64,000 nucleotides of DNA. Source: Zygnema cylindricum. Its lineage: Eukaryota > Streptophyta > Zygnematophyceae > Zygnematales > Zygnemataceae. Under the pieces are notes generated by a model. That model did no database searches. It was not told the DNA's origin and was given only the letters and a program-made list of their open reading frames with translations. The DNA is taken from NCBI GenBank assembly GCA_037447655.1, contig JBBHKE010001371.1:186001-250000 (forward strand), given 5' to 3'. This document shows positions 56,506 to 64,000 of the stretch, piece by piece. The first letter of the stretch is position 1; each line of letters starts with the position of its first letter. The position numbers and the translations under genes are program-made.

Positions 56506-58130
56506 GACTTCAAACATCCTTTACAAATAGAATGGTATCTCCATCCCTAAATAGCACCCTTTCTGTCACAATTAGTTAACCGTTAAGCGTGGCATAGCCA
56601 TTTCGATTAATTGTCGACCCACAACACCTTCCTATTCATTTGGCGAGTAAAGAACTCAAATTCATAAAAAACAAGTTCGCCTTCCTATTTCCATAAGGTA
56701 TTTCGACAAACATTCTTTCTTGCATTAAGTAAAACACCAAGGCAACCTATAGTTGACACAACAAGAATTTATGAACTTGAAATTTATAAAACGTCATGTT
56801 GCCCATCACATACAGGTATAAAATCAAATCGCAAATTGGATGAGCAAGCTTCACCAGAAAAACTAGAGACCTTGCAGAAAAACAATGGCGATGATTTTAG
56901 CCTAATACTACAAATATTTAGCACGGTGGCAAAAGGTAAGAGCTTACATATAGCGACTTGTAATCAGACTTTATCCTTCAACAAAACAAATTGAGTTGGC
57001 AATCTTTATCGACAGCCAGCAAAATACTAAGAAAATAAGAGCAAAAATAGCTCTACATTATAATCAAATAGCACACTGCATGACTTCCTTCTAAGAAGAG
57101 AAAAGTGAAAAGCAACCGACATTCTCAATAACATTTGACAAAAGTACAATGGAGTGAGTAATTTGCCCGAAGCCGATAGCAACAAGACAAAATCAGTAAC
57201 TTCTAGGCATTAAGGACAGGAGATAAAATGATAATAAAGGGAAGACTAATCTAGGGTCTACTCCTAACGGTTTCAGTCCCAGTCCCAATAATAGATACGG
57301 GTGCTATTAAAAGAATTTTCACATTTACATACCTTGACAGACACAAGGAGTGCACGAAGGGAATAATGAAGTTGAGCGAATTAGGTCAGAACTCCATGAA
57401 AACTTTCCAGTAGATGTTTCCAGAATTCTGATATGGAACACAACTAAAATGGAAAACACAAACCATTCATGAGCATTAAACAGTAAATGCAGGAGTCATT
57501 TTCTCTGACTGCAGATAGAATGTGCTATCACCATATAGGTTCGACTAATAGAACCTCAGAATCGTCAAAACGTAAACTTTATTGCAGTTTTTATCCATTC
57601 CTCCAAAGTACTCTGTTTCGACATCAGCAACAGCTGGCATCCAGCCATTGTTAACCACGTAACGTGTTAGGAATGGGAAAGAATCCGTATTTATATTTTC
57701 GCAAAACATGTACAGGTAGAACTCATCGAGACCTGAAAACACGTGCTGTTCAGCGAGATTTCCTCTTGGAGACACACCCTAAGTGATGCAGCACATTTCG
57801 AAAAGGAAATAGGAGATGCTCAGCAGTAGACGTTCGAACTAATTGACAACGTGTGCTCATGTAATCTGGAAATGGACAATATAAAGCACTACATGGACAA
57901 TTCAGTGTACAGATCGTTGCCTAGTAAACATACAAAACATCTTAAAAATTTAAGACTATTTTGATTGAATCTTAAGGAAGGGTTGACCTACTGTACTTTC
58001 TTAACCAGTTTTTGGAAAAGGCAAAATAAGCCACAAGTCGCCAACTGCCGTCTGTACAAATTTGGCTCCACTGGAGCATATCACAATTGCACCTGCAAAG
58101 AGAGACGAAATAAAGGAAAGGGAGAGAGAA
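56506..58130 (-). repeat. array spacer 6
   Basis: Full spacer, following a remnant of the 5' LTR-like start near 56500. It has the tRNA-like motif (plus, 56917-56969), region B open frame at 57545-57775 (VVNNGWMPAVADV) and exon A with a perfect acceptor TCTCTTTGCAG-GTGC near 58100. The exon itself has a short frame-shifting deletion, and the donor is AGTAG-GTC rather than GTAAGTC. Confidence 0.7.
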
Positions 58131-58396
58131 TGGTGCACTTTGTTCCCACTGAGAATGAATATGCTCACTACAGGTCTTTTCGAAAGACTGCGTCTAGTGG
58201 AAAACTTAATTAAACTACTAGATCTAGCACCAAGACTGAACTACCGGTTGACACAATAATCTGCACAAAAAGATAAAGATGGAAATGGGACTTGAGACAT
58301 TGCACTTATCTGAAAAAGACCAAATTGAACCTGAACCAACCTTACCAAAGTGACCAAGAGATAATGACAGTAGGATGTGACTGCCTGCCGCCAACA
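58130..58396 (-). repeat. array unit 6, 3' LTR-like segment
   Basis: Minus strand: GAGATTGAGAGGCCG then TGTTGGCGGCAGGCAG starting at about 58396. Confidence 0.55.
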
Positions 58397-60540
58397 CGGC
58401 CTCTCAATCTCCGATGGGAATCACTCGGAAGGACAGGGGACAAAACCAGTGGAAGAGCGACGTCCAAGGTTCATGGAAAGCTTTCCTCAAGTAATCAGCC
58501 ACTTCCTCACACGAAGGCCAAACATGAGCAAAGTGCAAGTACCACCTTCCTGTTAGTCCTGGGTGACATGAAACTGAATATCGATGTGTTTGGTGCACCG
58601 AATTTTTCATGAGCAAGGGCACCCTGGGAATCCAATTAGAACAGAGAAGCGGAGAGGCTTAGCAGAAAGAGGAGAAAAGGAAAGACCAGAGAGAAGACTA
58701 TGAAGCCACACAGCCTCTTTGGCCACATGAGTAGCAGCCTCAGCTTTTGTGGAGAAAGGGTGATAGTCTACTTGAGTCTAGATGACCGAGAAAGCGGGTC
58801 TCCACCAGGAGGAAACAAGTGCGAGATCATCTCCCCCTCAATCAGAACCACCAACACCAACAAGGTCAGTGGGAGAAGTAAAACAAAGAGATTTGGATAA
58901 TTAGTGATGCAGGACATGTTTGTTCAGAAGATGGTCTTGTAAAAGAATGAAGGAATTGGCCATGATCAAATCCGGTCGGGTTGCTTGCATGGCTTACATG
59001 AGAATACCAATGAGAGAGCAAAAAGTAAAATGAACAGAAGCAGAGAGATCAGTGGGCACTTTCGAAAAGTTTCGAATTCGGGTCAAGAGGGGTTGGAACA
59101 AAAGTACAATCAGCCAAACCAAACTGGTCCAAAACAACAGAAATGTACATTTCTGACTGAGACGAAGGGTATGAGAGGCTCAATAACAAAGAAGCAATTT
59201 CCCCATAGTCGGACATGTCAAAATGAGAATGAAGCATGGTTTTCACATTGAAGATAGAATCGAGAGAGGAACCAGAGACGAGCAGATCATCACATAAACA
59301 GCAATGATCACCATAGTTTGTGCGCTGCCAAATGTAAATAGCGAAACTAGAATCTAAGCAACAAAAGTTGGGATATGCTAATAACATCAAGACTTTGTTC
59401 CCAGACCCAAGGACTTTTGCCTTTTAATTGTGAACCTCCAACGCCACAAGAAAAGTCAAAATGCTGCATCAATGGATAAAACACTGGAATTTCTGTTTAC
59501 AAAACAAAGACCATAGGTATACCTTACTATATTACAACCAGGACGCTGCCATCACCGCTGCTTCATACAGATATCGACAGTCAGAACACCATGTAGACAT
59601 GCAAATTTGGCATGAAGTTGACTCAGATGCCAATCGTGTATGTTGACAAGGGAGACCACAACGAGAGGAGAGGCAAGCCAACGGAGCAAAGATTATCATG
59701 AAGTCAATTCCCTCGATAGTGAAAACGTCTTCGTAACAAATAGCTCTTCATAGTGATCGATCACTCCATCATACTCGTTCATTGTCCAAAACATCCACTC
59801 AATGCAAAAGGCCTATCGATTGGCAGGAAGAGGGGAAAGCGTCCAGGTGCCATTATGAAGACTGGTGTCTAAATAAGACTGACATACAGATGCCATCAGC
59901 ATGGTTACCGGTTCCGAGGTTACCCAAGTTAGCCGAAGTATCAGGAGTTGCAGACGCAATGCAACATCGGATTACTGGGGATGTCAATGTTAGTTAATTC
60001 GTTAGCAATGGGAAACATGTACACAGTGACTAAGAAAAAATGGACCATAGGTCATCAATTAGAGATAAGAGGTTCAAAACTGGAAAACGGACTAGAAGAT
60101 GACGTGACATCGCAGGTGGAGAGAATGAGATGACAAAGCGACCATAGACACGAAGAAATAATATCTATCAACAAACAAATGATTAATGATCATTTCACTT
60201 GCTAGAGAGCATTTTAACATACAATACTAGCCAAGTCAGATCTTAGTTACAGGTCAAAGCTTGTTGAATGATGAACATTTAACTTCTGCTGTCATAGAGA
60301 ACATCCGTAACTTTGCTCTCTTAAAAAATAAAATTGCACCGTAACTTCCCAACATAAAAGTCATGGTCATTACATGTTGAGATGTGATCTAAGCCTGTAA
60401 CTTGAGAGAGACAAACAGTAACATAAAACACGAACAGAAAATGAAACAGAGCAAAGAGCTGCTTGATTAGATGAATATTGAAGAGTACGAGAAAGATTCT
60501 ACACAGACAAAAAAAAGTATAGCGTCTAACTCTTGTAGAG
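58397..60540 (-). pseudogene. array unit 6 copia interior (integrase deleted)
   Basis: The RNase H C-terminus is well kept: LHFAHVWPSCEEVADYLRKAF near 58490-58560, the family's P-x-x-x-Q-(x)-AD-x-x-TK tail. RT at 59049-59390 has LCDDLLVSGSSLDSIFNVKT and LHSHFDMSDYGEI, with the active site decayed to LCDD. The RT N-terminal part and linker (59640-60130) are followed at about 60165 by a jump to gag N-terminal sequence with the same junction words (aataatatctatca) as unit 2. Integrase, protease and most of gag are missing. Confidence 0.78.
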
Positions 60541-60865
60541 AAAGTATGGAACTAGTGCAATTGAGAAAAAATTTCCTACTAATTTCCTACTGAGAAAAAA
60601 TGAGAAAGACTCTGCCTACAGCTCACTAGAAGGTCTACATTCGTCTACAGCTCGCTAAAGGCCTTAGAAGGCCTACCAGAAAGACAACAACTAAGTATGT
60701 TCAACAGAATCAAGGCAGTATATCTACCACTGGTCCTAAAACTGCATATGCCATACTATTTACAATATTACATAGAAAAGCCACAATGAACCCTCAATGA
60801 AGGTAGTCAAAGTGATCAGGAGAAAATGACAGACATACAATTTGACAATATTGCCCTACAAACAA
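60540..60865 (-). repeat. array unit 6, 5' LTR-like segment
   Basis: Minus-strand start TGTTTGTAGGGCAATATTG at 60865, ending near the aactagtgcaattgag region at 60550. Confidence 0.6.
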
Positions 60866-62375
60866 AATGTAGGGAGTTAAAATTTCCTCCAGACATAGGG
60901 AGGTATCTCCATTCCTCAATAGCACTCTTCCGCCCATGAACAGTAGCCATTAAGCGTGGCATAGCCACTGAGCTTAATTGTGGCCCCAAAACGCCAATCT
61001 TTCAACCTTTGCAGCTAATCACCTTGTGGAGAATAAATTTGCACTCCTATTTCCAAAATTTGTATCTTGTAATAATGTAAAGCACCATGGCACCTCCAGA
61101 GAAAGTTGCCACGAAAATAATACTTTAAATGTATTTGAAAATATGTAAATGGTTATGTTGCCCATAACCTACAGATATTGAAATCAAACAACAAAGTGGA
61201 TGAGCAAGCTTCACCAACAAAATTAAAACATTTCAGAACGATGAAAACAATCGTAATCTTATATTACAGTTTGGCACCCTGGCGAGAGGTAGGGGTTCAA
61301 GAATAGTAACTTGTAATCGCACTTCATCCTTCAATAAAACAAATTGAGTCGGTTCAGCAAAATTACTAAGCAAATACGGGAGAATCTAGTTCATGTTATG
61401 ATCACATTGATTATGATCAAAAGGCATACTGGATGGAAACGTGACTGACAAAACTCAATAACATTAGACAAAACGAACAAATGAGTGAGTGACCCACCCA
61501 AGAGGATAGCCACGAGACAAAATCAGCAACTACTCGGTATTAAGGACAGGAAAAACGGTTACATAGGGAAGACTGATTTAGGGTCTACTACTAAAAGTTC
61601 AGGTCGCGGTAACAAATGCGGATGCTATTAAAAGAATTATCGCATTGACATACCTTGACAGACAACGGGAGTGCACAAAGTGAATAATGAAGATGAGCGA
61701 ATTAGGGTGGAAACCCATGGAAACTTTCCAGTAGATGATTCCCGTATTCTGATACCAACACCAGAGAATGGAAACAACGACAAATTCTTGAGGATTTATC
61801 AGCAGTTGAAGGTGTCATTTTCGGCTACGCCAGATAGAATCCGCAATCCGAAATGTAGGTTCAACTGATAAGGTTGCTAAATTTTCAGTACATGAAAATT
61901 ATTGCAGCTATCATCCATTCCTCCAGAGTTTTCAAGTTTTGGTGCAACCATGTACTTTGGAAAGACGACATCAGCGACAGCTGGCATCGAAACAATGTTA
62001 ACCACACATCTTGTTAAAAATGGACAAACGACTTCCAGTTAACTGCTCGGAAAAAAAACATGTAGACTGTGGGATACTGGTTTATGGTACTAATGTACCA
62101 CAAACCATACACATATTTCTCAAAACATGTAAGGTCGGATGCATGGAAACTTGAAAACCCATACACCACCGACGATTGGAGGTACATCCCGTTGCCATGT
62201 AAGCGCGCAAAAAGTCATAATTGCTTTGGAAGAGTCTTAAAAAAATTGACTTACCGTACTTCCTGTGAACAGTTTTTGCTGAAGGCAATAAAAGCAACAA
62301 TTCAACAATTCCCGTCCGTACACTTTTGACTCCATAGATGCAGCGAAAATATCACAATTGCACCTGGAAAGAAAG
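60866..62375 (-). repeat. array spacer 7 (right edge)
   Basis: Last spacer, cut at its exon-A side by the GA-rich tract. It keeps region E (from about 61020), the tRNA-like motif (plus, 61270-61320) opposite an open exon-D-like stretch (PTQFVLLKDEVRLQVTI), regions C and B, and an exon A with both splice-like borders intact. Confidence 0.72.
62255..62363 (-). other. exon-A-like segment with splice-like borders
   Basis: A 109-nt minus-strand segment bounded by TTTCTTTCCAG-GTGC on the 5' side and GTACG-GTAAGTC on the 3' side. It is open in one frame (CNCDIFAASMESKVYGREL, then CFYCLQQKLF). The same peptide, CNCDIF.A.VEP.LYRREL, is open in spacers 4 and 5b as well and recognisable in spacers 1 and 3. 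I do not recognise the protein family. It may be an exon of an unknown host gene carried in the spacer. Confidence 0.4.
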
Positions 62376-62394
62376 GAGTAAATCAAGGGAAAAA

Positions 62395-62999
<605 letters not shown>

Positions 63000-63689
63000 A
63001 AAAATTGTCAATGTATGTAAATTCCCAAAACGACACGCCATAGTTAGATTTACGATATTCGCAACGATTTGACTCAAGAAATATCCCCAAACTTTCTAAG
63101 TAAAAAACGAAACTTAACAAAAACGTGAGTTCAGGACAACTCAAGTCAATTCAAAGTGCAAAAAGTTGCAAAGCGAAAAACAACACATTACAGTTGCAAA
63201 TAACCCATGATTTTATACTATACTTGTTTGCATTCTATTTCCAATGTCACTCATACATTTTATTGCAAGCAATAATAAACAGAGTTACAATTTTTTAAGT
63301 TCTCTTACGCTTTTTGGTTCTTTGAAAAAAATTGTTGCATAGGAATCGCCAAAAATGTCTCCTAAAGAGTTTACGATTGCATGATCCAAACTATTTTCCA
63401 TCTTCAAATGTTAAATTTCCGATAGGAGACTCCCTGTCTCTTTCATCCTTAGAAAACGGAAGTGGAACATGTGTGCAAACCGTTTCTGCTTCTGAGAAAC
63501 CATTTCCTTTCTAAAAATCCGCATTACTTGCGAGTTCAGGAGTCCAAAAAGCGGCGGAGAGAGTAAACCCTAAAAGACAGAAGAAGTTTCTAGCTTTCTT
63601 AAACTTGTTCGATACCCATACTGTACTTGTTCAGCGTTGGACAGTTCCGTGCATATGCTTTCGAACTAAATGTTTTAGTGCGTAGACTT
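63000..63689. other. no recognisable feature
   Basis: Ordinary-looking DNA between the GA tract and the window end. A 60-codon plus-strand open frame at 63332-63514 has no domain. No LTR or copia motif is seen. Confidence 0.4.
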
Positions 63690-63935
63690 TAAAGTACAAA
63701 AGTCTTATAGCAGGCTGTCATAAATGTACTCTTGAGCGTGATGTTTCGATGTTTTTGCCTGTTAGATCGCACTAAATGGGACATACCTAAGCCGCATCGA
63801 AGTTTGGACGGTTCACAGTTGTTTGGCTTTTCGTGTGAAAGACCGTAAATGACGGGATTTTGACGGCCGGCATAACGTCCAATAATACCGTCATTTCGGT
63901 CCACTGCCAGAACGACACCTGTCTGATCAAAATCC
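63690..63935 (-). other. exon-like open stretch, unknown
   Basis: On the minus strand, after an acceptor-like CACATAG near 63936, a frame of about 80 codons is open: DFDQTGVVLAVDRND, GIIGRYAGRQNPVIYG, LSHEKPNNCEPSKLRCG. A donor-like TTAG-GTATGTCC lies near 63790, and an in-frame stop comes only after 63690. The composition is more protein-like than any other non-retroelement frame here. No family is recognised and the window ends before context can be read. Confidence 0.25.
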
Positions 63936-64000
63936 TATGTGTAGCACTTGAACAGCTTTCTCTTGGACAGAAGTAAGAATTGCTGATTGTGGATCGGATG

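Larger units (their letters stand above)
30980..62375 (-). mobile_element. tandem array of copia-plus-spacer units
   Basis: At least six copies of the same minus-strand copia interior (gag, protease, integrase, RT, RNase H) alternate with a conserved spacer of about 1.6-2 kb. The point where RNase H ends and the LTR-like sequence begins recurs at 31878, 36981, 41186, 47812, 54928 and 58396. The opposite LTR-like start (minus-strand TGTT..GTAGGGCAATC) recurs at about 36323, 39385, 45968, 51858, 56500 and 60865. The fullest units are about 6.6 kb, and others have lost 2-4 kb internally. All copies point the same way. The left edge lies in unrelated DNA and the right edge at the GA tract. This is best explained by repeated unequal exchange of a segment that contained one copia insertion plus flanking DNA. 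An alternative is a giant compound LTR. Confidence 0.8.

Noticed and set aside
30980-62375. The array read as a satellite DNA or a CRISPR-like repeat
   Set aside because: Units are kilobases long and contain copia domains; there are no short identical repeats with unique spacers.

Overview
This window is gene-poor eukaryotic DNA made almost entirely of decayed Ty1/copia LTR retrotransposons, with two non-autonomous DNA transposons and many simple repeats. No intact host gene, rRNA or full tRNA was found. A plant or streptophyte-like nuclear genome is the best guess: the one complete copia element has a primer-binding site of the TGGTATC-GAGC type (initiator tRNA-Met), typical of plant copia elements. 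Every retroelement reading frame is broken by stops and frameshifts, so the features are fossils.

Layout. 1-2000: A-rich, pyrimidine-rich and GGAAGGAA-type low-complexity DNA. 2004-6602: two related copia pol remnants facing each other tail to tail (plus strand 2004-3424, minus strand 4411-6602), each ending in a polypurine tract and an LTR. The LTRs meet at a (CTCCCT)n tract at 3907-4000. 6800-12080: gag, protease, integrase and RNase H fragments on both strands. One gag is split by a 756-bp hAT-type element (9604-10359) with a perfect 8-bp target duplication. 12529-18360: a structurally complete copia element of 5832 bp with two 516-bp LTRs, PBS, polypurine tract and 5-bp target duplication ATGTC, inserted into older promoter-like repeat DNA. 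19690-24700: minus-strand gag-protease-integrase remnants, one holding a 478-bp TIR element (21319-21796). 25085-29065: a plus-strand gag-pol remnant. 29290-30334: tandem units with RNA polymerase III box-like motifs and a TATA-bearing LTR-like stretch.

30980-62375 is the most unusual part. It is a same-orientation array of about six and a half units, about 6.6 kb when full. Each unit has a minus-strand copia interior (gag, protease, integrase, RT, RNase H), LTR-like ends that share the 5'-TGTTG..GTAGGGCAATC start, and a roughly 1.6-2 kb spacer that does not look retroviral. The spacer is conserved from unit to unit and carries exon-like open stretches with splice-like borders on the minus strand and a tRNA-5'-half-like motif on the plus strand. 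Units differ by internal deletions. Two of them share the same deletion junction, so amplification continued after decay began. The array ends at a 600-bp GA-rich tract. The last 1 kb (63000-64000) holds at most one exon-like open stretch.

All coordinates of domain borders inside degenerate elements are approximate, estimated by reading and hand alignment. The LTR borders, TSDs and TIRs of the 12.5-18.4 kb element and of the two DNA transposons are exact to the base.
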